The notes under the pieces were generated by a model. The model did no database searches. It worked only from the letters and a program-made list of their open reading frames with translations, and was not told the DNA's origin. From positions 14,880,001 through 14,944,000 of the forward strand of contig NC_088316.1 in the NCBI RefSeq assembly GCF_910592395.1: a DNA stretch of 64,000 nt, read 5' to 3'. The translations under genes and the position numbers were made by a program. This stretch comes from Lineus longissimus. Lineage: Eukaryota; Nemertea; Pilidiophora; Heteronemertea; Lineidae. Shown here in pieces: positions 34,912 to 46,628 of this stretch. Positions within the stretch are counted from its first letter, which is position 1. Every line of letters starts with the position of its first letter.

Positions 34912-36368
34912 TTAAAATTCATCAACATTTTCATTGTAAATTTGCTTTTTTCTGAACAGGAATAACTGAAGAACTTCTGAGGACTCAATAGATCGGTACG
35001 TTTCACTAACTGAGGACGGGATAATCTGCAACCCCTCCAAACTTTGCTCACACTCATATTCGTCTTCAGGTACTGGTTGCTGTGGTGGTGGAGGTAGCTT
35101 AAATTGTTCATATTCCTTCAAGAAGCCTCTTACCTCATACCCTTTGCTTGTGCCTGAAGTCACAAGAAATTATAAAAATCCATCTTTCCAATATTTCATT
35201 TTCATGCTAATCCTATGTATCCTGACCAACAATCATGTCCTAGGCCTCTGTAGTCCATAACCTGTGTGAATGGTAAGATAACATGTACGTGTAGATAGTA
35301 TGAATAATTGTAACTCCCTAACAACAACATGCTTACAACAAATTGTGTGAAATCTGTCCCCCCTCCTCTGAAAATTTCAGGTGTTCGGAATCGAAGTGAA
35401 TGGGCTGTCTCAGCCACAACTGTCCACCTAGACTCTCTTTTTACAGTAGAACCTCTCTATTAAGGACACCCTCAGGACTGACAAGTGCAGCTGTCCTTAA
35501 TGGAGAGGTGTCCTGATTAGAGAGGTCAAATTGGAAACAATCATTTTAAGACCAAAACTAATGTCCTTAATAATAGAGAGGTTGTCCTTAATACATGTTG
35601 ATAGGGAGGACGGAGGTGTCCGTTAAGGGAGGTTCCAATTCCACTGTATATGATCTTCTACGTACATAAGGTACATTCTCTCTGATTGTCGATTACACGA
35701 TGTATTAATTTGAGTACACTCTGCAATTGTTTCATCTGTATAGTTTCAACTTCAGCTTGAGAACCTGCCTTGGTAAAGTGTACGCTGCCAAGAAGTGAGT
35801 AATTCTCCCAGCCAAATGCTTGGCTATCTTTTGTTGCCAATGTGTTGGGCTTCTACCTTTCCTTCATGGTTATTTTCAAATCATTGAACTCTTTCAGCTT
35901 TGCTTTCTAAAACATTTGCTTTGTTTTATAATCAGTTCTTTTGGTGGTTGTCCTTATTAGCTTAATGATTTCGACCAGGGATGAAAACTTGACACTTGGT
36001 TGCAGGGTTAAAGTTTAGCAGTGGTACCATGCCGGAGACCAATGAATTTTAAGGCAGGCAAATTTGTTGAGTAGAGAGGTTGCCCTGACTGACACCAGAT
36101 AGTTGACCTCGTTTTTCCTGAAAGGTACTTTGGAGCACTGCTGGTATGTGAAAATGGATGACCACCTCTACACGGCAGGTTGCCCAATCGGCAACTTGAC
36201 CTAAAGCCTAAACATCAAGCGCTGGGTGCAGGCAATTATAAAGTTAGCTTCTGCTACAATATATGCCAAGGATAAGTCAAATCGCAGCGAGATCTTTAGT
36301 TTCCCATATTATGCATGATAATGGGCTTACCATCGGCTACAACTTGAAATTTCACGTTCTCTTTCCAC
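34912..36368 (-). CDS. Unrecognised protein, 3' end (last three exons)
   Basis: Three exons join in phase on the minus strand. The first is about 36332-36368 (37-38 nt; a one-base uncertainty in my reading leaves its frame open), ending GTAGCCGATG before GTAAGC. The second is 35666-35764 (99 nt), coding SQAEVETIQMKQLQSVLKLI and HRVIDNQREC, with donor GTACGT. The last is 34912-35153, coding GYEVRGFLKEYEQFK, then LPPPPQQPVPEDEYECEQ, and ending YNENVDEF before TAA. The middle exon looks helical or coiled-coil and the last has a polyproline stretch. I do not recognise the family. Coding-like islands at 38.5-39.1 kb on the same strand may be earlier exons. The gene is convergent with CWH43. The intron 35154-35665 is mostly MITE copy B. 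Confidence 0.5.
35444..35646. mobile_element. MITE copy B, TA-flanked, 203 bp
   Basis: CAGTAGAACCTCTCTATTAA at the left and AGGTTCCAATTCCACTG at the right, TA on both sides. The interior repeats GTCCTTAAT(A/G)GAGAGG motifs as in copy A. It lies 20 bp from the splice donor at 35665 of the minus-strand gene. Confidence 0.82.
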
Positions 36369-38461
36369 CTGTGTGTCTGAGGTAATTAATGAGGCTTTGG
36401 TTTGCTAGCATGTTCATTTCTGGTACCTGTGGAATCAACAAGTTCAGTTCGGGTGATGGTGGCTGTGATGTTGTTAGGAGTGCTGAGGAATTATCACAAC
36501 CAGATGCTCGTCAGTGTTTATGTACAATTCTTTTTTCTGAGACGTACTGTATGTTATAACAGTGCAGTTACAATGAAGTTACAGCAAAGTCTAATGTGAG
36601 ACCAGAAAAGGTTATGTGTGGGGTCTTGAGGACAGGGGCACATCCAGAGGGAGATGGTTACCACTGCCCATCTGTCGATCATGTCTGTGCTCCCCTGGAT
36701 CCGCCACTGGAGGTGAAAAGACTCGCAATTGTGTCATTCTGCAGAAGGTTATCCTAGCTAGGCAGTGGGGTTCGGGGGCTATGTTATTATCATGTTGTAC
36801 TGCTGAGTCCCAGCACAAGCCCTTTGGCTATTTGGATCACCAAGACCATCAAATCACAGCAGTAGACCCCTAGAGGATGGAAGGTATAACCTGAAGTTTG
36901 ACTTCGAAAACCTTCATGAAAATGGAAGATCAAACTCGCCTACCCTATGCATCTGTGGATTCGGGCTTGGATTTGTTGATGTGACTCATGAATCAACAGT
37001 CTAGACAACGTGCAGCTTTCAGAAGTGGAAAGAGATCAGTTGAAATAGCATGGCAGCTAGGCTATAAAGGTTGGCCTACCTCTGGCCAATTGATCTAATG
37101 ATTGTGAATATTCATAGTAGAAACCCCCCAACATGCTCAGATCTTCATATCAGAAGCCTCCGAACATGCCCAATTACAATATGTCTGCAAACAACGACCC
37201 ACCAAACACATGGCTGTCCCCTACAGAGAGTTAAGACTAAGAGACTGGGTGTGTCATCATCCTTTTTTCAAGGCATCATCTCGTCATCAGAGACTTTTAG
37301 CAACAACATGAGCTTGAGAAGAATTTGGACAACCCTGGCCAGGACAGAAGAATTGATTAAGGCTGTCTTTATTAATGCTTTGTAATATTATACAGTATTG
37401 ATCGTCAAGCTGATAAAAATTGATAGGGAAGCCAATCTTATCGGCTAGCATGGCATAGTAAATAGCCTTGAGTGTGGAAAAATCTGCTACTACTGGTACT
37501 TCGTGGCGGTCCTACTCATTTAAGAAAATATTGATGTTCCTTCTGATTCTATCAGAACTGCAGGCGTCCTTGTGTTGACAAGATAAAGAGGCTCCGGCCA
37601 AGCTGATTTGGTTTTGATGTTTTTATCTCTGGAAAAACAGGCCTGAGGCTGGTTTTGAAGATAGGAAATTCTGATTCAAGCTGTCTTTGAGGAAGAAATG
37701 TGGCCTAGGGGGTGGAGGGGGGGGCTTTCTTACTTAAATATGGTGAGATGACAGGATTATTAGTTTCTGCAATGATTCATGAGCATTTTTCGTGTAGCTG
37801 AACCCCCAAAAGAATCTCAGAAATTTTGTGGTAATTTTGATATTATCATCAACCAAAATTTCAGCATGTAAAATGTACCCTATATACAAGGCTCTTCAAC
37901 CCGTTGGCAGTTGTTGGTTGGTTGGTAAGCGCTGCACCCGCAGCCTCTCAGGTGCATCAACATGAGGGGAGCACAATTCCGCTCACTCACCAGTCAAGCA
38001 TAGCTTTACATAATGCGGATGAGAAGATATTCAACAACAGGTGAAGCCAGTGAGAATTGTGTTTCTTTCAAGTGAGAGTATACAATGAAGAAGATGGATG
38101 TATATATATTTGTTGTGAAGTTTTTACATTTGATGGATACAAAATTCATTGTTTTGTGAGAGGATTAAGGAAGTGTAAGGTTGTCTTGTTTTAGGCAAGT
38201 ACGGTACGGAGCTTTTTTGAACTGCTAATAGTTTTCACAGGGGAGTGGGATGGTGGATGGGATTTCTTTCAAGTTTGTTTTTTATTGGTCTCAGCTTCGG
38301 GATCAAACAGGATTTCTAAGGTTCTGCATTATTGCCAGTGCAGAAATCTAACAGGCTCCTCAGGGCCAATGGTTATTTGAAAGGGTCCACAGTGATCTGA
38401 CCAGTAGTATGTCCAGTGCCCCAAACATTGCGGACAAAACATTTGTAGATATAGAAGCAGG

Positions 38462-39066
38462 CTACGACTTGTTGCTGTTGGTAAAGAATGGTTCAATGGT
38501 GCTTATAGTAGCCATGTACAAGAAAGACTCTACTGGTTGTTGATTATTTTCATTATCGTATTCCACGGTTTTGAATAGAGGAATTCTTCGCTCTGAATCT
38601 ACCTGAAAAATTCCAGTACTGCATACAGAACATTGGCTCTTTGATTTGCCATGCTTGAGAGAGAAAAAAATCAGCAATAGAGATAGTGCATGGTAACATA
38701 ACAATTTATGGTTGCTGAGTTGTGAGAAGAAAGAATGAATGGGGCTGGGGCTGTTGGAGTGGGGCTGTGGAAACATTGTACCTGTCACATCTGAGGTCCC
38801 TCAGGTGTGATTATCGGGCAGTCTTGGTACACTCTGTGATAGAGAGGGTGACTCTCTTCAACAGTGTACGTTTCCTCCTCCTGGAGAATTTGAATTCTTG
38901 AAGTTAAAAACCTGTTGCTTCCAGTCTTTATACTTCCTGTGCTTCATGCCATAGATTTGTGGCTTCTTGATGGATGGGTTGAGTCCGCTTGAAATGCAGC
39001 TGGTATTTCTACTTGCTGCATTGCTTCAGGTGAAATATTAGGTGGCTTGAAGTAATTCTGCTCCAT
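38462..39066 (-). other. Coding-like islands, possible further exons of the minus-strand gene
   Basis: Three short open stretches have splice-like acceptors. About 38980-39066 reads MEQNYFKPPNISPEAMQQ. 38785-38880, after TTCTCCAG, reads EEETYTVEESHPLYHRVYQD. 38462-38602, after TTTTTCAG, reads VDSERRIPLFKTVEYDNENN. Donors are weak or absent in frame and two islands end in stops, so they could be real exons with unseen boundaries, a pseudogene or chance. Confidence 0.25.
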
Positions 39067-39939
39067 CGGTACTGGCGGGTAATATACTCGGCTAATGCCG
39101 TGATATTAACCACTTGTTGCTGTATCTACTGTCTACTTCGATAGTGCTATCACATTCCATCCAGTGTTACAGCCTATAAAAGAACATTATATGAGACATT
39201 TTTCCTTTCGGTTACTTCTAAATCATTGATAAATGGGGCCCCATGTCAAATTTGTGATAAAGCACCCACTTTTGGATTGCTTGAGGCATTAATACTATGT
39301 CAGGGTCCTCACCATCCTGGAACCATTGGTTGTCAATATACTCTGCCTCTCAATATATTTGTATATGTGTACATGTATCAAAGCTTTGAATCTCAGGATG
39401 GTTCCAGACTGACTAGAATTTGGATTATCTGAGTGATGATACTGTAATTGGAAGCATGACAGTTTTGCCAGCTGTCCCATTATTTTCCACCATATCATGC
39501 CAGCATTAGCTAACTAAATTCTTTTATCAATGTAGATTTTGCACACCACGCAATGCTGTTTGTCCTGGCCAGACTTGGCTGTGCTGATATAAATAAGAAA
39601 CATTTTATCAGTTGCCATGGGAACTAGATAGACCAGTAGATCATTTCGTAAGGAGGAAAATATACTTACATGTAGTGTGGATTGCTGCTGGCTTTAAAAA
39701 AAATTAGGCCTGGTTTTAAAATGAGATATTCATATTTTGTGGTGGATGTTTTCTGCCAATGATATTTCATCGTAATCTACACTGCGGAACAGAAAAGTTT
39801 TGCGTGTGCAATATTTTTGCGAATGGTGTATGCCGTTGACAATGTCCAAACTTGATGATCGCCGCTAATTATCATTTTGTCCAACACCTCATTAGTATGC
39901 AATATTTCACCTAAATAAGTAAATCTAAACAAGGTATTG

Positions 39940-40120
39940 ATTCTCGTCATCGGGGACGAGTCTCTCGACGCACGCTACTGGATCAATAGCAGCTAGCAGC
40001 CATTAGCGTGTGCGAATGGAGCGGCCATGATGCATGGCGGATCTGCACAGATCTGAGGAGGAAATGGTGGAATATTTGTGTTTCATACTGTGTTGATTTC
40101 GTATTATTTCGGTACGAGAT
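39940..40120. promoter_or_regulatory. Candidate promoter or first non-coding exon of the CAP-Gly gene
   Basis: A locally GC- and CpG-rich block (GGGGACGAGTCTCTCGACGC) with two opposed YY1-like CCAT/ATGGCGG motifs near 40023-40040. It lies upstream of the proposed first coding exon and downstream, in the divergent sense, of the minus-strand gene. Placement is by composition only. Confidence 0.3.
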
Positions 40121-40748
40121 ATTGGTTGTGGATTTCACGGTATCACACTGTATAATATATATTCATGTTTTGTGGACCGTTAATTGTCTTGTATCGTTGG
40201 TAGTTCCCGCTTTTGTCATTTGTGGCTTTTTGACATTGTGCGATTGACGTTTAGCAACTGGTTGCTGTTTACGCCATGATGATGGTGATTTTGTGTGCGC
40301 TATTTGAATGAATCAGATTCGACGTATCATATTCAGGATATTGTGTCACGCCTTGTTTGACAGTCAGTGTTGTGTCACTCTAACTGTTCACTACACACAG
40401 ATGGGATATTCCAGGAATGCCAAGAATCAGTACATCTAATGACAGATATATGTCACACGTGTTCATGTTACATGACCCTCCTTGCTCGTGAAGACAGGTG
40501 TGCTTGAAATCCTAACTTATGACAATCACCATTGTCCAAATCAGAATTTGTCACTGATAGATTTGTGATAGTGATATTTGACAATTGACAGCTAGTGTTG
40601 TGTGACCTACACTGTAGCTTTTGGACTACACTCTTTTATAGATCTTGTCCCAGTGTTCCCACAGAGCACACAGCTTCTTGTGGTATCGTTGTCTCTTGCT
40701 AAAGTTGGAGCTTGGAGTTGGTGTTCGTACTACATTTCGTGCATCAAC

Positions 40749-40751
40749 ATG
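40749..40751 (+). CDS. Proposed start-codon exon of the CAP-Gly gene
   Basis: ATG at 40749-40751 is immediately followed by a good donor (GTAGGT). It is the only ATG in a frame open since 40602. It splices in phase 0 to the acceptor before 46629, giving M-ASQCDSKIPSAG. CLIP proteins likewise start a short way before the CAP-Gly domain. Other upstream exons cannot be excluded. Confidence 0.35.
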
Positions 40752-43700
40752 GTAGGTGATTTTTTTATCTTAGAATATTTTGTCCCTTTTTACTCAAAAT
40801 GGATGTATGTGTCTTGAAGGTGGTTTTGTCAGAGCTCCACCCATGTCTGTGCATGTGTTGAGTCATACCGCAATATGTCAGGACGTTGACTGCTCTTCAA
40901 ACGTTTGTCGGAAGCTGACAGCGTACAACTTATCACCAGTTGAATAAGGCTCACACCACCCTCCCTCTTTGTCAGAAAGCAACGATTTTCAGGGCAGCTC
41001 TCCTAAGAAGTGACAAATTATCCCTCATAGAGTGAGATGCCTGGAAAATGTAATCTGGCACTTTTCAATTTCCAAATAAAGCCATAAAAAAGTTGAAACT
41101 GATGCTTTTCGATAAAATTTTTATCCAATTGATTATCAACAGGATGATACAGATCTGATTGATTTTGTTCTCATAATTCATTTTGGATAAAAGCATTGAC
41201 GTAGGTTCCTTCTAATTATATTTAATTAAGTTTACCATAAATCATTTAGCCTGCAGCTAGTTTATCATGCATGTTAGCTTGGTAAACTGTGTTTGTAAAT
41301 TCTTCCATGCCAATGTTTGTTAAAGCCACAAGTAGACAAAACATGTCTTAAAAGACTTACTCTCAGATAGCCCTCAGCTTAAATTGAATATTCTTGTCAC
41401 CACTTTTCAAGTATCAATTGATAGCTGCCACACCATTCTTCCTCAAAGTAAAAGTAGACTAGCGCTAGCATTGTTGAAAAGCCTGAACGCTTTGAAACAC
41501 TTTTGCTTACCAAATACTTTGGTCTTATCATTTGTTGGTATGTCGGAGTTTGTCATGTTTTAAAATGGATTTTAAGTAGGCTGGTCGATGGAAAGTACCA
41601 AACTCAGCAGCAAGTGATTGGATGCCGAGTTATGCTGTGTTTCTCTACCCTTTGGGAAATCATTCCTTATGCTTGCAGCTGAGCCACACAATTGATCTGG
41701 GTGCTGTTTGATGCGTAGTCACAGACAATCCTTTGCTTGTTCCGTGGTGAGGTTGTCTGTATTTCTCTACTTTGTCTCAAGTGAATTTGATACTTCATCA
41801 TCAGGTGTTTGGATTTTCCACCCTCTTTCTTTGCCCTTCGTGTGATTTATTCAGAGGATACTTATATTTGTTTCCTGCTTGTGAAGTTTGGGGAGGAAGA
41901 TATATCTCCAATCTTTACCAGTATTGCCTCTGTTGAGACAAGGTCAGGTAAGATAAGTCATACATGTAGTATCTCTTGGCAATTGTGGAGATTAATTTAT
42001 ATACGCCTCCTCACCTCACTGCCGATTCCATCCTTGCCCAGTGTTCACTCAACCATTCTGAACATCTCACAGCTGAAACTCATAATTGACTTTGGTCATT
42101 GAACCAATCTAATGTCCCTCCGCAGCTCCACCCTGTCCCTATACCCATAGAGCCATGCTAACGCAATCACTCCGAGCCTGGCAAAGAAATTCAATTTGGC
42201 TTATCCAATTTGGAAGCTATACTCCAACGATTGCTTGGAGGTCATGTCGTGGAAGCAACAGCTAGGGTAGTGAGATGCTAGCTTGGTTAGCAAAATATTG
42301 ATTCGTTTCTATGCTTGAATGTAGATGGGTGCAAAGAAGATCAAGGAAACAGGCATCTCAAGGTGGAGATGGATGGAGTATCTTTCCCTGATCAAGTGCA
42401 AGGGTCTGATGGCCAACAAGCAGTCACTTCCACATGGCGGTTGATAGTGACCTCAGAATTACCTAATTCTAAGCGGTCGTTCCATGGGAAATAAGAGAAT
42501 GTAACATGGAACGCACTGCTGCAGTCAGTAACAAGATGGAAAGAAGCTCAGAATCAAATACAGTGACAGCCTCCCGCTTTTGGGTAGCAAGTTGGAGCAT
42601 CCATGCTTTCAATTGGAAATTGCAGTCTGGGACCAACAACCATATGCTATTTTAGCTTTTGCAGACCAACTATTGATTTGCTTGCATAGCTTGAAGTAGG
42701 CAGTGTCAGTCCTTCTATTGTTCTACTACATGTACTGTCCATGCAATTGAAGTGCTTTGTGGGATGTCTACTCTTTGCATCATTGTTCAGCTTGGGTTTA
42801 TCAATTTCGTGAAAACTGGTGGTTTTGCCTATCCATATTGGCTGATGGAACAGAATCAACTGGGGCTTCTGGGCCAGAAAGGCGTTGTACTTTTGTGCTT
42901 GTTGCCTGAGGTCATTAGGTTTGGGAGGGTTGACTTTTGTTGTTGCTCTCTCACGCCCGTCTATCGGGAAATTACTTACAGTGCTATTCTTGGATGAGAT
43001 GAAGTGTTTTGTGGGCAGTTGTGGGCAGTTGGATCAAAGAATGCAAATGTCATTCTTCCCATTGATATTGTTGGACATGAAGGTTAGCTGTAGCTTTATA
43101 CTCTTCTACTGTTCTGTTTGAAACTGACCAGGACTCTGAGAGGTGTGACTATTCTGTGATGAATACTGGGACCATCCACTTGATGAATCTGTGAGGATGA
43201 AATTTGGATCGCTTGTGGTTGCATTGATCTTTCATTGCCCAAAGCCAATTTGAACCCAGAGAAGCAGTTCATGTGCTCGGTTCAGGCAGTGTTGATCAAT
43301 ATCTGGCATGATTGACGTGATCTGTTTTTCTTGCTAAGATACCGAGTGCTGTATCTCTAATCACACCACGGTCATAACCTCTGTGTGAACCGTAATGTGC
43401 TCACGGTTGCTCTCCTGTCCATCTATTGATCTCATGGACGCTGTGATCGTGTGAATGTTGACGTAGCATGGCTCTAGTATGAGTGCAGGTGTCGAAGGAT
43501 CCATGCAAGTCATCTCCACAACCTGGCTTTTCCATCAAGAAATCACTGTTATTGCATAGTTGGGATGATGATGAATCAGCCTTATTCTCAGCCATCTTCA
43601 TCGAACTCCTAACATCTGTATCAGCTATACCACAATGACAGAAGCTTCCCTTGGTTCCAATCTAAAAGGTTTTGGCCCTGGATCTCCTATAACGAGAATG

Positions 43701-46628
43701 GCTGTGACCAAAATGGCCCAACAAATAAATGTTTTTGTCAAGAGATAGACCTGACATATGATTCACCCAACTTAATGCTGATGATGGGAAATTTTATACT
43801 CTAACAGCAGCCATATAGTCATCCTTTGCCCATCCTAATGTTCCCATTATTCATTGATAGCTCCTACAAAAAGATTTATCCTCTGGGATGGGGCAGCTGG
43901 TTTTCCATTGCATAAAAGAAGTCATGATTGATCTTCTTATTGCCAGTGCCATTCCTGCTAAACTCTGGTACGCTTTGGTAACCGATGGCTAAACGATATC
44001 TCCTCAGCCATCTGAATTCAGATTCGTTCAAGACAGACAGAGCGGTTTTGTTATTCAAGTGGATTTCTTTACGCAGTGGCTCAAGATTGTTGAATCATTG
44101 CAGCTATCTTTACTTCTTGGCAGAAATGATCAATTCAGGCATAGTCACAACTAATTCCCCCTACCATTGCACATATTGCAGCCTGCATACTACTAGACTC
44201 TTGTGATATTTGGTGGCTCATGGTACCTCAGCTGCCACATTGCTTCTGAAAAAACGGAACCAAATTCGTACCAGATTATAAGATAAAGTGCTCACTCTTG
44301 TTCAAGTGGATTTCTTTATGCATTGACTCAGGATTGTTGAATCATTGCTGCCAAGTTTTTCTTCCTTGGCAGAATATCATCAATTCAAGCATGGCCACAA
44401 CACAAGATAAGAAACCCCATCAGTCTAGCAGTAGAAATCACTTGTAGCTGGGGTTCATTTAACCACACGATTCTTACTGACTAAGGTACAATGCTTTGGA
44501 GTTGAAATCAACTAAAAATTATTTTGACCTGTGAGATCTAACACCTGGTAGAATTGCATGAATCAATCGATAGCTGGCCATTACACCAGAAAAATCAACA
44601 TCAAGCACTGACTAGTACACTTAACCACTGGCATCAATACGAAGTAGCTTGTGGTATGGTACCCTATTGATATTTGACATCTGCTTGCATTGAATAGCAC
44701 AATACCATTTGCTGCAGAAGAGTTGGCAACAGCGATATCTGAACACTCATCATACCTACTTGCCATTGTAGTCTCCATTGCGTGATTAGCCTTATGATTG
44801 TTTGCCAAAGTTCATGAAATTGGCTGAATAGTTACCGCATAACGACCAAATTTCGTGTAAGTAGCTTCATTGAGAACAGACAGTCTACTGATCACACAGC
44901 TATATTGAATAGATGGACAAATTGCCTAAAAACTTATGTAGAGTGGAATCAGTAGAGTGAAGAATGACTGATAGTCAAAAAAGGTTATGAGCGATCAGTC
45001 AACTTTTGCCAAAATTGATTCGAGCCCCTGAAGGGTACCAATGCCATGGGCGATCAGTTATAAGCGATCAAGTATCACTTCGGTGGCGATATTCCGAGAG
45101 CGAACATCTGGCCACATTGACTAAGATCAATTGATGACATGATACAATTTCCCACGAAGGAGAATTCGACACTCGAGCACCAAACACTCCAATACTTCAA
45201 ATGATTATTTAATCAACATAATAATTTAACACTGGGAAGGTGGATGATTGGCAGTGAGGACCCTTGAACATGATCTGTCATCCGCCAGCACCAAATACCA
45301 CTTGAAGTAAGCAGTTACTCAATGCTTTCAACATCACAATGAAACAAGTCTTGCTCAGTGCTTCCTGTGTCAGATTTTATAGCAGATTACTATGGTGACG
45401 CAAAATTTATCGATATTTTGTTGGCATTTATTGGCATTGTTTTGGAATTCTGCCGTTCTTAATAGCACTAATTGTGAGATTACTCATGAGTTCAGGTGGA
45501 GTTTTGTTCTTTATGGCTCGGCCTGTCAGTGATTGTTTTATTGTTTCACCATTCTAGTGGTTTCTCGTTAATCAAATTAACCCTAGTGCACCAGGTATAG
45601 AATATGCCACGAGTATGAGGGTACCAGTAATTAAGTCCCTTTCCCAAAAGAAGAGAAAGCAGTGTCCTGGAAGTAAGATGGTGGGATCAGTCTTCTGCCC
45701 AAGTTCTTCAAGCAGATATAATCCCCGCCATATTTTTATGAATGGGCTTTGCTTTTCTCAATAAAGAAGGTTACTCACAATGTGATTATCGCTTCACGTG
45801 TTGTCATGGCAACATACTACCCTTGTGTATTTCACCTTGTAGGGAAGCTTGTCAGCAACTTGCAAAATCCTATTGTATGATAATTTGCTTGCATTTGGAA
45901 ACCTTTCGATTGCAACCTAATGTTCGTGAAATATAACCTTTCGTAGAACCAGCCACGATAGTAACATGATGCCTTCATTTCACTTTAAGACTTCATATTC
46001 AGAGTTTTAAGAGAAACCAAAGAACTTCTGAATATTTTATCAAATTCAAGGCTACTTCAGATTTCTCATTCGACTTTAAATGCGCCCTTCTCGAGCCGCA
46101 AGCACTTGAAAGTGCCAGAACCAAGTGCCAACTAAAGGACCTCTTCAGTGACCCTTAATGTGAAAAAAATTAAAATCTCAATTTGATTGGGGTCAAATTA
46201 ACAACCAAAGTGAATTATTAAAATTTGTGTGTCAAGTTGCAGTTGGCTGCCTATCAAGGCCTTAAAATGATTTCAACGCATTATGAATATCAAAATGTAT
46301 TGAATTGAAGGAGTTTTGGCAATTGTCCTATTTGGCATTGATTTGTAAAAATATAGATTTGTCCTAGTTTTGTACTGTTTGGTGTCACACCATCTGACAA
46401 TTGATTGTGTGATGGTCAGGGAAGTTCTACCTTAAACGAGAAAGAAGAAAATAAGGTGATCTACTTTTGACCAGGTGTCGAAAAGCTTTTGAACGTCACA
46501 AAAGTTGAGTTCTGAAGTCCTGAAATCTACATGTACATGTAGTAGGAAACTTGAATATTTCAGCGCTCTAAGCTATCTTCCATTGAAATGTTTAATTCTC
46601 ATCTTTCTTGTCTCTTTTGTCATTGCAG
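40752..46628 (+). other. Proposed first intron of the CAP-Gly gene
   Basis: 5.9 kb without a supportable exon. It contains a 100-bp direct duplication at 44054/44301. The rest is AT-rich with no clear element. Confidence 0.4.
44054..44401. repeat. Direct duplication, two copies of about 100 bp
   Basis: 44054-44151 and 44301-44401 share TTCAAGTGGATTTCTTTA, then GATTGTTGAATCATTGC, CTTGGCAGAA and CAATTCA.GCAT, 247 bp apart, with roughly four fifths identity by eye. Confidence 0.75.

Noticed and set aside
37071-37385. 104-codon forward open frame
   Set aside because: No domain or splice signals, and composition like surrounding intergenic DNA.
45800-45813. Third RFX X-box
   Set aside because: GTTGTCATGGCAAC has one mismatch to the consensus; similar near-palindromes (for example near 39608) are frequent here.
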